NCBI GenBank assembly: GCA_013115135.1 | Contig: JABANP010000018.1 | Location: 1-64,000 of the forward strand | Direction of reading: 5' to 3' | Length of the DNA stretch: 64,000 nt | DNA from: Perkinsus olseni | Lineage: Eukaryota > Perkinsozoa > Perkinsida > Perkinsidae | In this document: positions 22,567 through 34,774 of the stretch, piece by piece | How the letters are laid out: each line of letters opens with the position of its first letter | Position numbering within the stretch: the stretch's first letter is position 1 | Translations under genes and position numbers: made by a program | Notes under the pieces: generated by a model | Told to the model about the DNA's origin: nothing | The model's input: only the letters and a program-made list of their open reading frames with translations | Database searches by the model: none

Positions 22567-24970
22567 CGCTCTTCGATTCGCTGTTATACACCCCTCCAAT
22601 GAGCCACGGCTGGTTAGCGGCCTCCTGTCCGCATACACACCCCTGGAAGCCTTGGTCCACTTCCAGCTGGAGGGAATCCCTCCGTGACACCGTCGCCGTC
22701 GTCGCAGTAGATGGCCGCCGCCGTGAGCTCGAGGCGCTATAGTGGCAATCGGGCACCTACCGCGATGACCTCAACCAGGCGAGTTCACGCGACGAAAACC
22801 GCGCCAGAGCAGACAGGTTTCCCGAACCTAGGCCTCTCCCCTGCTGACCTACCCCAGCTAGCATCGGTAGCTGCGCCATTATGTCAAATACCGATCCCTG
22901 CGGTATCGCTCGTGTAACCAGCGCATTGGGCACTGCTATTCGCCACGACCCATCAGAAAGGCTGAAACACGATCGCTCCCGGTTGAATTCCCTCCAAGGG
23001 CATTCTACCTTAGCATTGTGTCCCTCATACAGAGCCTCATCCTCCACTCTGGCTCCACTGAGTCCAACCCGTCGCTAACAGCGGCAGCAGCGGTTGGGGA
23101 GAGGACCCCGCCGTCATGAAGGAGACTCTCGTCAGCATTCTCAGGCACCTGCCCGACCCCCGCGATCAGACCATCTGAGAAGAGATATTCTCTGCTTCCG
23201 AAAGACTGCTACGAGAGAGTTCACAGAACGCCTGCTACCACGCTGGAGAAACGACCCGCCCCTTGATATTCAGACGCAGGTTCGATCCCGGGATCGAACA
23301 TCTGGCCGTTATTACTAATCAAGCCAGTCACTTGACCCCAAGCTGCATCTCCGTTGAAAGTAAAACCGTGTAGGCATCCTTCCAGAGGTCGAGCCTGAGC
23401 AGTGGAAGGCATCACACTACGCTCATCCCTGTGCCATCATTATCACATAGCTGGCCTCAAACTGAGGATCCCCCGGTTTGGCTTCGATCTTCCCTGTTGA
23501 CTTGGTCGACTCAGTGCAGGCCAGGAAACGTGCAGGCACCTAGTAGTGCACTCAACTGTATAATAATTACATACGATCTTCGTCAAGACCGTATCAGCTC
23601 TCGGGACGCAGTGAAGGTGGGACCACGAAATTTACGAGGCTGCTTGCCCGTTCTCAATGCGATTGAGCTAACTACCTGATTTTTTGATCTCCACTTGATG
23701 GTCAACCCCTTCCACTTTTTCTTCGCAACTTCATCGTCGCCCTCAACAGCCTCTCGGGCTCCCGGATGATGGCCCGGCAACCGCGTCCTCAGCACCCAAC
23801 GGGAACCGCGCTCCAAAAGAAGCTAAGAAGATGACATGTAGGCGGGCTGCTCTGATATCACACAGGATACAGAGCCGAGGTGACAACAGCCGTGAAAAGT
23901 TCGCCGTAGAACGTCCAGTGCAAGTCCATTGAAACGCTTCTTCACAGCGGCAGCAGAGTCTGCATTGCTTACGGGTTATGGCACTATTTTGCTGTGATTC
24001 AACCGATGGCAATCATGTTCGCATCGCAACTGTGAGTCTCACCATATCCCTAGACCCTCAGTACCTGTCCGCTGGTTATGATGCTTGTAGATGCCACCGG
24101 CTCGAATGGACACAGTACTCGGCTGCAGAGAGATTTCGCGATCTGAACAAGATCGTAGTCCAACGCTGAACGACAAATTTAGCGAACCGCGAATCTTGAT
24201 GGCCTCTGCATGAAACTAAGCTGAGCCGCGAGAACGTAAGAACCTCACTTGTATGAACTTCTCCGATTGACTTGCGAAGCACGCTACCATCACCAGCTGT
24301 GGCCGCCCGTAAGCATTCTCGTTCTGAGAACTTTGATCATACTCGCGGAAGACGAATCTTGTGGACACTGCACCTGAACATGGTGACGGGAACTTCATGG
24401 GCAGGCTCCTCCGCTCTTCGTAAGAGGAGACAAAAGAAAGCATTGCAGAACCAAAACCCGGGGTTCTCCTCGAGCCTCTCAAGTTGCATGAATTTTAAGC
24501 ATGGGTATGCGAAATCAGAGTCGAGGACCTCGATGCAAAACGAAATTCGACCATACCCCCGTTCCCCAAAAGAGAGGACTGTGCCGTGCTATGCCCAACA
24601 ACTCATGATTATCGACCACCTTTGACTTCGGGCGGACAAAGAACAACAACAAGTGGCGTAACTTGGGTTCAGGAAGCGACCACGAACAGACATAGGCCAT
24701 GGGTATGCGTGAGTCTCGGTGGCTCTCGGTGGCTCTCAGGTGGCTCTCAACGCCCAACCTAGCCTAGGTTACGACCCGGTCCGAAACCACTTGCGATTGC
24801 GGTCAGTTGAAGACTCCAACTTGAGTAGATTGTGGAAATTCCCGCCCATTACCGTCGCCTTGCTCTTTCGCCTCCTCCGCTATCTCCACTACAAATTCAT
24901 TGATGTGATAATGATTGAATCGCACCTCACAGACCTTATCCAGGATACGCAGCTCGGACATTCTTATCGA
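22567..24970 (-). CDS. Unresolved minus-strand gene(s)
   Basis: Short open pieces bounded by plausible introns suggest coding on the minus strand but I could not assemble a gene. A candidate start lies near 24963 (MSELRILDKVCEVRFNHYH...). Pieces near 23060-22760 and 22756-22567 are also open. The intron at 22962-23008 carries a T-arm-like module. No domain is recognised. A perfect 20-bp palindrome sits at 23280-23299. Confidence 0.3.
22962..23008 (-). other. 47-nt candidate intron with T-arm-like module
   Basis: GTAGAA...GTTTCAG on the minus strand, containing GGGAATTCAACCGGGAG, close to the T-arm of the tRNA-Ala genes in this window. The reading frames on both sides are only weakly supported. 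Confidence 0.35.
23280..23299. repeat. Perfect 20-bp palindrome with two B-box-like halves
   Basis: GTTCGATCCCGGGATCGAAC is its own reverse complement. Each half is a T-loop/B-box-like GTTCGATCC, so it reads as two tRNA-like T-loop motifs head to head. Confidence 0.8.
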
Positions 24971-25214
24971 GTCGGCACCTGGAGACTACCATCGGCAACA
25001 CGAGGAGCGTGAAGAGCTACGGAGCCGGGTCCAAGTCCAGTGCTGAGCCGAGAGAATATCTATGCGTATCGTTCGAAAAGACCAAAATTGGGCGGTGGGA
25101 TCATCTAATGAGGATAAGATACTCGATTCCCCACCAACCTACCCTTCATCTCGTCCTCGTCGGTCCACAGAGCAAATCCTTCAACGTCATCCGATTCCCT
25201 CTTGGTGGCCTCGT

Positions 25215-26158
25215 TCACTCCACTCGCTCGTTCATCATAAGATGCATACCGCTCATTAGCCTCCCGCTCTGGAAAATCATAGGCTGTGTGCGACAATCCA
25301 GGGCTCTACTTCCAGCGCTACCATTCTCAGCCTCGTCGGCTTCCTCATCGCCGGACCGTCCATGATCGCTACACGCATCCTGGAAGGATTCTCCTGACGA
25401 TGACGACCGTCGCCGCCTTTCCCCCTCAGACGAAGCGTCGCTGAAGCTCGAGAGAGTTCGCACCACTGAGGGAAAACATTTATCGCTTCGGTCCGCTTGC
25501 TCCTCTGTTTTACATTGTTCGTCATCGGGCGAAGTCCCCTCCTGCACCACTATGATCTCATCATCACCGTCCGCTTCCGTCGTCGGACTGGCCGCAGGGA
25601 TATCCGATGCCTCTGGCGGTGGCGGTGGTGGCGGGGTCTCTCCATCCTCTTCCTCTGGTTCCTTCTGGCTGCTGACGTTACCATCTTCATCTTTGGCGTG
25701 ATGGCTGCTGCGTCTGTGGGACTGTGGTCCGATCGCTTGGGGGTTCATCATCGACTGAAGCCATTGAAAAGCTCCGTTCACGAGACGGACGAGCATCAAC
25801 TCGGAACCCAGGCTTAGTAACTCACTAGCGAATACCAATCCAATCGTAGCCCACACAATCTTTTCCACTTGATTTATATTACCTTCGTCGCCTTTTGAAG
25901 GGTCTTCTGGCTCTTACTTGCGTTTTTCAGTACTTGTCCCATCATAGCATTCCCCACCTTCTTGGACTCCTTGAACATCTTCTTGCTGTAGTGTGACGCG
26001 CTCTTCATCACCTGAACATGGGATCTTACATATCTAGCGTGGAGTGTGCTCCAACCCACCTCATTCGGGTTCGATGGATGCTTGTAATCATGACGATACG
26101 GCCGAACGACTGATTCATATTCCGGGACCTGGGACAGCACACAAGATGGGATACCCAC
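25215..26158 (-). CDS. Unknown protein with one membrane segment and acidic disordered tail
   Basis: Two open blocks on the minus strand. The upstream one (26158-about 25891) ends with a Lys-rich helical stretch (SKKMFKESKKVGNAMMGQVL). It joins through a very short candidate intron (23 nt) to a hydrophobic segment (IVWATIGLVFASELLSL). A Ser/Glu/Pro-rich tail with a PPPPPPP run follows, to a stop at 25215. The order basic helix, membrane helix, disordered acidic tail suggests a membrane-anchored protein. Upstream exons and the true start are unresolved. No family is recognised. Confidence 0.45.
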
Positions 26159-26385
26159 AGGCTCGCATATCAGTAAAGTGAAAACAGGAACGGCCGACTG
26201 GAGACAGGGGCAACATCAGTAACCTCGGCATCCAATCGATACCATCGAAGTCTTGATATTGAATGCGGCCCGATTCAAACGCGCGTGAGACCGGAAAGAT
26301 GTACTATATGCGCTCATAACTCTCAGACAACCGTCCGTTAGGATTGAAGTTCAAGCTGTCGCCAAGCCTCCACTAGTGTCCAATA

Positions 26386-27110
26386 CTACCTTGGGCAAGT
26401 TCCCTGCGATGTCGTCTTTGAAAGGGGGCCCCGAAAGCTGAGAGAAAATCCGTCAAGAATAGAATTCCGACTCATCAAACAAACACGCGGGATTAGTCTA
26501 TCCGCGATGGACTTCGAAATGAACCGCCCTCGATAATTGACTGCTAAACCAGAACCGGGCGGTGCTTTCTCCACCCAATCTTTCGCAAAGTCATTCCCAA
26601 CCTGCTCCGCAAGCAGTACGCTCCTCGCCCCACTACTACCCTCATTCTCCTCATCTACTCTATCATTCATCGCTCTCTTGCTTCCGCTCCTGTTGCTGTT
26701 GCTTCTTCATCTCTGATGCCATGCTTTTGAACGCGTTCCCATCCACCCAAGAGTAATGCAAGTGCCTACGAATGGAGACATGACATCCTCCACACCTTAG
26801 CACCACACCCACGATGATACAGTCTGTTGTCAACGATGAGAGGGAGGATGCCAGAAGTTCCGACGAGCGTTCACACGAGCGAGGTCCGTGCGTAGAGTTC
26901 GAGCCACGGCGCATTCTGGCTCCACCGTCAGCTACTTCCCGCAGAGAGGACAGAACCGTTCTCCACAGGACCCGCAAGTAGCCGGAACCCTGTAAGTACC
27001 TGGCGTTCTTGGGCAAGTTGTCGATGGGAATGTAAGTCGGCTGCGTGAGATCGTTAAAAATGTTGTACAGCTTGCCGACGGTAGACTAAAAATAACACAA
27101 AGTAGAAGCC
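26386..27110 (-). CDS. Unrecognised protein, several small exons
   Basis: Open minus-strand segments read YNIFNDLTQPTYIPIDNLP near 27070-27010, then a block to about 26670 ending in Lys/Gln-rich helix (KKQQQQERKQE). A further block from about 26668 is acidic, then globular (FAKDWVEKAPPGSGLAVNYR). Between the last two the frame moves by one, with an overlapping stop and ATG. I do not recognise a domain, and the pieces could belong to the gene at 25.2-26.2 kb. Confidence 0.35.
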
Positions 27111-27446
27111 GAGGCGTTCTTCTGGGCAGTCCAAGGCATACCCTCGCTCCCTTGACCTTCAACTCGTCCAGCCATATTGATAGACCACCGCCGCAGGTGA
27201 AAGGCAGTTTGGACCACCTGATTTATCAACTCTCAGTTTTGACGCAGACTTCCCCGCGCCTGGATTAGTCCAGCTTCAAGAAGCACTGCCGTACGAACAG
27301 TACATCACGTCAACCACAACGATACGCCATGTTCGCACATCGAAGATACTATCGTTATGAATTTCCCCAGGCAGTGCTAATGAAGTAGCATGACTCTCAC
27401 TAAGGAACTAGCGCGAGGCTCAGTTTCGGTGCATCAACTACTCCTA

Positions 27447-27770
27447 CTACCTCTTTCCATGTGTGCCCCTCTCTACAGCAATACTCTCAGCTCTGTGTTT
27501 TATCCGTATTCCACCAGTATGCTCAATCAGGGACTCCCCAGTGATAGCGCATATCACAGACAAACTGTCTGAAGAATGTGATAAGTGCGCCTTCTCCGAG
27601 ACTAGAGCCGCAGATCCGTTACTTATGGTATAAAGACGCATCGTTCGAAGGAAGTTCCTTTCCCGATTGAACTGAAAGGCCTCCTGGGGCGAGTCTACGT
27701 ACGACAGACCGCTCCACTCTTCAGACGAGCTGGGTTCCAGAAACTGAGACAGACAACCGAATTGGCCCAA
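27447..27770 (-). CDS. Unrecognised 107-codon open frame
   Basis: A minus-strand open frame with a balanced amino-acid mix (for example PQEAFQFNRERNFLRTMRLY). It lacks any recognised domain or clear exon borders. It may be an exon of a neighbouring gene. The rest of 27110-28270 shows nothing I can support. Confidence 0.25.
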   Translation of the reverse strand: MGQFGCLSQFLEPSSSEEWSGLSYVDSPQEAFQFNRERNFLRTMRLYTISNGSAALVSEKAHLSHSSDSLSVICAITGESLIEHTGGIRIKHRAESIAVERGTHGKR

Positions 27771-28272
27771 CGAATCATCACTGGGATCCAGCAGCTATCA
27801 AACTTGCGAACCACCATATCAACAGCTGTCGAAGCAGGCTCGACTAGAAGCTATCGCGCCATCCGCAAGCGCACACAGATAGAGTTGAGGAACGCGAACG
27901 ATCTTGAAAGTAATATAACTTATCTTCATACAATAGAACAACCAGTCACAAAGGACGCACGCTTGCCAGGGTGGTTGATATGGACACGTCGTCGCCATTT
28001 CGAGCTGATATTTCATGGTTCCAATTACATGCTCATCAACGACAAAACAGCATGCGCCCAACACAGGGGAATTGCAAACAACAGAGCCCCCCTCACACTA
28101 CCGGTCCTTGCTGTATACAGGGTGCCATGAAAACGCCTTGCAAAAATATCTTGAACGCTCTCGTGGGGTTCTTCGTTGGCTCGGCATCGTCATCCATTCC
28201 AGTTATACGCGAAGGCGAACGAGTGAATCTGATTACCTATCGAGTGTGAGGCTCTCGATACCGCTAGCAATA

Positions 28273-29434
28273 CTACAGATTAATTGACACGCTCTCGATT
28301 CTAAGCTGCAGGCCGGCCATTATGAAGTCCCACCAACCGAGCTCTGTGTTCCGACGCAAGGATCGCTTGGCCTCGTCGTCAATGTTGCTGACAGCTGAGT
28401 TGATATGCTGTTCCAAAAGAGCTTCGCGCTGGGCTAAGGCAACCTACATGCGCAGTGAATGCTCACGAATACGACCCTTCCCAATACGGCAAAATCCCTA
28501 GATAGTCACGTTACGGGACAAAAGCGTAAAACGGCCGAATAATGATGCGGACAAAAAAAAATAGCTTCACTCAAAGATGGGTAGCGATGAATTGGCAGGA
28601 GTCCCGTATGTCCAGCGTGGTCCATTCTAACCGCTAAGGCTTCGCTCGGTTTGCTCAAGAATTCGACGGTAAAGGTTGAGGGACTTGTCGCAAGAGTGAC
28701 GTTTGGATGGCTATCGTATTCATGCGTTCCGTTATGAACGTCTCCAGGCTGGAGACTCAGGAGTTGGTCATAAAGACCCACCTTGCAGTTCCATTCAACG
28801 TCATCATACATATCGTGTACTGTACAGTCCAGCTCTAATGACGGTATAGTTATACAAACCTGAAGTGACGATAAGACTAACCGGCGGTGATCAGGTTAGT
28901 GGATCTTACCGGCTTATACCGAAGTTGAGTCCACGGTATCTTCACCACTGCCATACTGCAATACGCTCGAGTTATCTGCGAGAACGGTAATGAGGCGAAG
29001 TGGCGCTAAGGCAGCTGATGGTGGTAATACCTCAGTCGTATAAGGCAGAATAGTGTCCACCCATTCCCTGATGGCATCAATTTCGAGCTCAAAGGCGTGC
29101 AAAGTGATCTCTCCCGACATCAAGGACCTGAGATCTCCGCGTTACCAAAAGATTCCCAGGCCCGTGTCATTACGCTGAGACTTGATCATATTCGAGGCCC
29201 CGGATGTACTTTTTCAAGTAACCCATGATGGTACTTTTGTATAAGTAAGAAGTCATAGTGGTCCATTAAAAACGCCAGCAGCTCATCAACTACACAATTT
29301 GTTCGCACCAACCTTACCACTCCTCCTTCAATGATACAAGAGCGTTCAAAAAATAAATTTAAGCCCAGCAGTTCGAACCCGGCTTCGTCAGTGAGCGCTC
29401 GAAGATGATGAACATTGATCGATCGTCGCTGCAT
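28273..29434 (-). CDS. Unrecognised multi-exon protein
   Basis: Four minus-strand blocks look coding: 29434-29190 (RTNCVVDELLAFLMDHYDFL), 29123-28914 (FELEIDAIREWVDTILPYTT), 28811-about 28560 (VGLYDQLLSLQPGDVHNG) and a last exon about 28450-28273 ending LRIESVSINL before a stop. The last exon is helical (AQREALLEQHINSAVSNIDD). Introns separate them but exact borders were not fixed. No family is recognised. The gene is divergent from uL30, whose ATG lies about 330 bp beyond. Confidence 0.45.
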
Positions 29435-29763
29435 AGCATACAGAGGGCCCAGTGAATCTTGCGGTACCGTTCACGCTGATGATTCGGCTGAGATTCCGAC
29501 CGAGATGATTCCGTTACAGACAGGTTTAAAATCGAGCACGAGTCACTGTGTTCTTCCAGCAGCTCTCGCTTCGCATGTACAGAGATCGGGGCCCTCTATC
29601 GCGGAACCTGCCCAATAGCAGCACCCGGTGGGTTTTTCGGGCGCGCGCGATTCTCGTGGAACCTTTCACTTGCCAATCTTGCAAACTCTTGCGAGTCCTT
29701 AGCGTGATCGATAAGCTCAGTTCCTAGACCCAGGTGGTTATATCGAACCCCATATCCCAAGAG

Positions 29764-31063
29764 ATGGCTGACCGATATCTTCTTGCTTCCAACCTCCCCA
29801 CTGAGGGTGCCCGCATCCCTGAGCGCAGCGCCAAGAAGGTGCAGGCCCAGGCTGAGCTCAAGGAGCAAAAGCTTGCTGCCATCGCCGTCAACAAGAAGGC
29901 CAACCGCGCTTCCAGGAACGCCTTGAAGCTCCGTGCTTTGAAGTACCAGAAGGAGTACAAGTCTGAGGAGCGCCGCCTCATTGGTCTCCGTCGTGAGGCT
30001 AAGAAGTTCGGCAACTACTTCGTCGAGCCCGAGCAGAAGCTCGTAATAAGGGTTTCGTGCTCACTCGGGAAAGTGTTATTTCATGTCTGTTTGCAGGTCT
30101 TCGTCGTCCGTCTTGCTGGTATCAACAAGCTCGCCCCCAAGCCCCGCAAGATCTTGCAACTCTTGCGTCTTCGCCAGCTCAACAACGGTGTCTTCGTTAA
30201 GGTCAACGGACCTATGATGCAGGTACAAACCTGAGCTCTCCATGAGCACATCAGGTATTTGGTGATTCCCAGTCGTCGGGCTACCGCGTCAGTGGAGCCG
30301 GGCTGGTGATAGCCAACGGTCGATGAGTCCCTAATGGGAGGAGACCCTTCCGTACATCACCGTGTGGACGTGTCCCACTTGAGTACGAGGATTCGGATCA
30401 ACGTATCCATACCTGATCGCTGTGCTCTCGACGTGGTACGAGTCTTCATCGTGGTGCTCCTTCAGATGCTCCGTACCGTTGCCCCCTATGTGGCCTTCGG
30501 TTACCCCAGCGTCTCCACCGTCCGTGAGCTTATCTACAAGAGGGGTTATGGCAAGATCAACAAGTCTCGCATCCCCCTCAACGACAACAAGCTCATCGAC
30601 GAGCAGCTCGGCCAGTTCGGCATCCACGGTGAGTGGGTTTTCTTGAAGGCTTGGTTTTTATCGCGTATCTCTCTGGGCAAGAGCCTCTCTTAAAACAGTA
30701 GGGAAGGACTCTAATCGGATGCGCGTAGACAGACCGTGGAGTAATCACCCCTTCGCCCTTTGGTGTTGTGGGCTTCATGATCCTCGGACAGACCTATATC
30801 AGATATCCTTTGTTGACTACACGTCGCTTTCGATTTGCCATGTTTCATTGTCCACCTTTTGTTCAGGTATGGAGGACCTCATCCATGAGATCTACACCGT
30901 TGGTCCCCACTTCAAGGAGGCTAACAACTTCCTCTGGCCCTTCAAGCTCTCCTCCCCTAAGGGTGGCTTCATCCGCAAGCGTCACGGCTTCAACGAGCTC
31001 CGCGGCGGTGACTGGGGCAACCGTGAGCAGTTCATGAACAACCTCATCAGAAGGATGAACTAA
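29764..31063 (+). CDS. RPL7: 60S ribosomal protein uL30 (L7)
   Basis: Structural protein of the large ribosomal subunit. Exons 29764-30042, 30097-30222, 30466-30628 and 30867-31063 join in phase and give 254 residues, close to the family length of about 250. Recognisable blocks are [65 protein letters not shown] and the C-terminal NLIRRMN. All introns are GT-AG (54, 243 and 238 nt). The start is ATG in GAGATGGCTG. An AG directly before it, after a pyrimidine-poor leader, could be a spliced-leader or 5'-UTR intron acceptor; that is inference. Third codon positions are strongly C-rich, as expected for a highly expressed gene. Confidence 0.97.
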
Positions 31064-31699
31064 GCATGCTCGCTGCTGCCTATAAGCGAGTCGTCATCAG
31101 CTACAAGGAAGGTTTTCCGTCATCTCATTACTGTTGATGATGGATAGCTAGATATGGAGGTTTCGACTTGAGGCTTCTCGAGTAGCCGCTTGGGAATAGA
31201 TATGGTTTTGTGTTGGTGTGAGTTTACAAGTTTGTGGGCGTGGGGAATGGCAAGTGATTTGAGGCGATCTCATGCGGGCTTCGGTGGTAGTGCAGTCATG
31301 ACGTTCGGCCTTTAGAGTGGCCAATACAGTAAGCGACTCTTGATGTGGGAGACTTGGATCTGTCTGTTCAACTATGTAGTTGGTTGAAGGAATAGATCGT
31401 ATGCTTGATTGCACGTCCGTCAGTTGGTGTCGGAATCTGATTGCGTGCCTCTTGCAACGTACCGTGAGGCGGCTTCGGTGCCTGCTCGTTGCTTGTCTAT
31501 TGGTCTCGGTTGCCCTATTCTCAGCGGCGTTGATTCCTTGTATAACATACAAGCTATTGACTGGTGATGTACAAGAGTGGACACTGTCCGCTGGATAGCT
31601 AGTTCTTCTCCGTATCCAACTTGACAGAATCTCGGCGGGAGGACAACTTAGGACTCCGAAGTTCGGATTAGAGGGTCTGCTGGCGCAGTGGAATTTTCT

Positions 31700-31771
31700 G
31701 GGCGCGTAGCTCTGTGGTAGAGCGGCTGATTGCAGATCAGCAGGTCCGCGGTTCAAATCCGGGCGTGCCCT
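31700..31771 (+). tRNA. tRNA-Cys (anticodon GCA), copy 1
   Basis: Cloverleaf with acceptor GGGCGCG/CGTGCCC, D-arm GCTC...GAGC, anticodon stem GCTGA/TCAGC around loop TTGCAGA (anticodon GCA, codon TGC), and T-loop TTCAAAT. One mismatch in the T stem (CGCGG against CCGGG) is absent from copy 2. It lies 637 bp downstream of the uL30 stop. Confidence 0.9.
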
Positions 31772-31967
31772 CATTGTATCTTTTGTCGCTGGTCAGAGAA
31801 TTCTCGCGATACGGAAACTGACCGCTGAGCCGTTCTACAGAAGGCGCATGTCTGTTAGGCCCCAGCTCGAATGAACGTTGGCCAGCATCGAATCCCGAAT
31901 GCTGCGCAAAAATGATTCACAAACCCAGTATCATCAAGACTGCGCGTTCTCGACGCCCTGCTGGCCC

Positions 31968-32022
31968 AATGGATGAGTGGCCAACCTCCGAAGGTGCAAA
32001 TCCCGAGTTTGTTCCTCAGGTA
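31968..32022 (+). pseudogene. tRNA-like remnant
   Basis: Between the two tRNA-Cys genes, TGGCCCAATGGATGAGTGG resembles a tRNA D-arm/A box, and GGTGCAAATCC about 30 nt later resembles a T-arm/B box. The spacing is short and stems do not form, so this is a decayed or tRNA-like sequence. Confidence 0.3.
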
Positions 32023-32132
32023 GGGTAGTATCTATCTGGGACGCGTGTTGTCAAACGATTCTGTCGTGTTTGTTTCTCATTGAGCTCACTTCACGTGAGC
32101 TTTCGCGGTTGACTGGTAAGTGTAGTTTTCGT

Positions 32133-32204
32133 GGGTGTGTAGCTCAGTGGTAGAGCGGCTGACTGCAGATCAGCAGGTCCTCGGTTCAAATCCGGGCGCG
32201 CCCT
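32133..32204 (+). tRNA. tRNA-Cys (anticodon GCA), copy 2
   Basis: Same anticodon and fold as 31700-31771, with a fully paired T stem. The 3' flank is also similar to copy 1 (GGTCAGA-AATTCT), so the pair arose by a local duplication of about 430 bp. Confidence 0.93.
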
Positions 32205-33362
32205 CATGTTGTGTCTCTGATCGCCGGTCAGAAAATTCTTGTATTATGGGAACCTAGGGAAGAGCTGAGAGAGCTCGGACAGACTGCGCCTGGAGCAGAC
32301 CACAGTTCGTGTATCGCGAGGTCGGAGTTCAACCACTGCACCTGAAGCTCTGTCTGTCAGAGTTGTTGTCACTTGTGTCGTATTCGGTTACGACTCGTGA
32401 CCTACGAGTGATGATCGCTACTCGCTCCCCATCCTACCCGCGCAGAACGTAATTCTATACAGTGACAATCCAGATATGGCACCCGTTATGGGGCCCATGA
32501 GGTTATCACTTCGCGCCAGCAGTTCCTCAGCCACCTATCATGAGACAAGGGCGCACGCTGAATGACGACACATTAGTGTCTCGTAGAGTGCGCCCGCTCG
32601 ATATGCAGTATGTTTCCCGAGGCGCTCACAATCGACCGTATCAAGGGGAGATATCCTCAGGGCTTCGCGAGGCTAACTCTCCGTCATGGAGTGCCTCCGA
32701 GGGTCCTCGACCCTGTTATCAGGAAAGATACCTGGGACGAAATCAGACCTAGTCCCTCTCATGAGCAGCGATAGCCGTAGCGTCGTCTGTGATCAACAAG
32801 AGCATCAGATTGGACTCAGTGTATTCCAGGGACACTGTTCGTGTAAAAGACGTTCATCAGGGACGACACCAAGGCGGGATTTTGTCCTGCATGGACTACG
32901 TCGAGCGCTCTTGATTTTGATCATTTTTCAATGTTTATTCCTCACGGTTTTATGTTGGTCGCTTTGGGACGGATGGTGGCGGCTATGGTGAGCGCTTTCG
33001 GAAGCCGGTCCCGGGAAGGTGAGGAACAGCTCTGCTGCAGTTCCACTTCCCAGCCTTCACCAGCCTCGAGTGTTTGAGATCGCGTTCGTAGTACGAATGC
33101 AGGAGCGTGTTAAAAATGGCGGGTATAGCGTATGGTAGACATACGCGACATGAAGGATGATGGAACGGAGCGAAATTTGTCTCACCAACATACACTGCTG
33201 TCGTTGAGTAAATCGCAACGACGAACGTAGTCTATAAACTCCCCTCCCTAACGAGTGATTCCGCGTAGATAAGAAAATGTGCCCCAGTGGGACAGTTTGG
33301 GCCGTGGAATCTGATATTTCCAGCAGTGGGGTTGGTAGACCTCTCTGTTCCGGCGACGTCTC

Positions 33363-34774
33363 ATGAATATCGCGAGGCGAACTCCATGCTTTCAGGCCGC
33401 GAAGCATCGGTGGGCGCCCTACAACGTTCAGAACGATCGCGATCATCGAGCTAGAAACCTAGCAGGGATAGCGGCTATGCGACGGCAGCGAGATCACTTG
33501 AACCTGAACGATATGATGGGTGCACTCTCGGTCACAGAGGCGGACTCTAATGGTATCCAGCTGGCGCAACTGAGTTTGGATGAGATGATGAGTCAACACT
33601 CGATAACCGGAATCAGCTCCGGCAGCAGACCTGATGATACTTGCTCTTCGACTTGGGGCCATCGATACGACAGCAAGCGGAGAGCCAAGGGCAACAGCGT
33701 TGGCTTGTCCCAGTCCCTCCTTCAAGAACCCGAGAGGGTAGCTACGTTTTTTGCTCGTCGTGGTTCGCCCACTGAGCCTTTTCACCTTGATTATGTCAGC
33801 TTCGAGGAGAGGTGACGTGTTGTCAGTCCGCAGCCTGTTCATGTGTCCTGTCAGGTTCGAGAGTGCTGCATCATACAGGGAACTATCAGGGCCTCTCGGG
33901 ACGCTCATACCCGAGCGCGAGATGCCCGACAAACTTCAAGTCCGAGCGCGGCTGCTGTGGAGTTGATCGCTGAGCGGTGGCGTCTGCAGGTACGTAGCCG
34001 AGTACTACGTGAATTTGCGATACTTTATGCACACGGAACTCGGCGGTGATGGTCTCACCTGTGAGCAGCAGTTGGAGAGGAGACTTCAAGCGGAGGCCGG
34101 TCAATCATCATCTCCTCACACTCACGTTTCCGATCACGATGCCCACCGGGCCAACCTCGACGGATACGACCTGGCATTTAACATGGTGCGTTACATCGCA
34201 ACAGATTCCGGAAGATTGCAGTATTGGTCTGTGGACGAGGTGAGCTCCGACCTAGGATTCGGTCTTGACCGATAAACGAGCTTGATCTGTGTGGTCGCAG
34301 TGGCCAATCTGGAACCTAACGAGCACAGTAGCACTTCGATTCATATGGTTCTTCGGGAGCTTTGATCAGCTATCTGGGACCTCCTCAGCTCGGGGTCAAG
34401 CGAAGTGTGAGGCTAGGCTGGGCCAGCGACCCTGGGAAGTACATGATCGTATCCCTCACTGTGATCAGCCCCCGGAATATGTAAGCCCCTTTCTGTCGCT
34501 AATGTGTCGGTAAAGCATCACACTCATCCACCTCTCGCAGGATATCGCCGAACGATCATAGAATACATTACTCCCGACTCGAGGAGTTGAATAGGATAGC
34601 CTCGCGTCCGGACGTTTTCCCGCCGAGGACAGGCAACTCAGCGCTTGACCAACTGAGGGCTTACGGCAGAGCGGCAGCGGCCTTCGAGGGCATCAGAATG
34701 AGGCATCCATCTGGGAAGCTCGCTGTTCGACTGATACATAAGGCACTGTTCAAAGACCTGACCCCGACGTATTA
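33363..34774 (+). CDS. Unrecognised multi-exon protein
   Basis: Plus-strand coding is suggested by an open first block (33363-33815; RRQRDHLNLNDMMGALSVTE, then LAQLSLDEMMSQHS, two similar LxLxDMM/LxLDEMM motifs). Later blocks lie near 34060-34240 (DGYDLAFNMVRYIATDSGRL), about 34310-34480, and a last one 34565-34774 (helical, RLEELNRIASRPD, ending DLTPTY). Introns begin GTGAGC at 34240 and GTAAGC at 34482. Exon borders are only partly in phase. I recognise no domain. The repeated L-x-L-D-E/D-M-M element could be a short interaction motif, but that is a guess. Confidence 0.4.

Noticed and set aside
29596..30014. Minus-strand open frames over uL30 exon 1
   Set aside because: Shadow of a highly biased ribosomal protein exon on the other strand.
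31148..31774. Minus-strand open frame of 208 codons after uL30
   Set aside because: It runs through the antisense of tRNA-Cys copy 1 and has no domain; it is chance openness.
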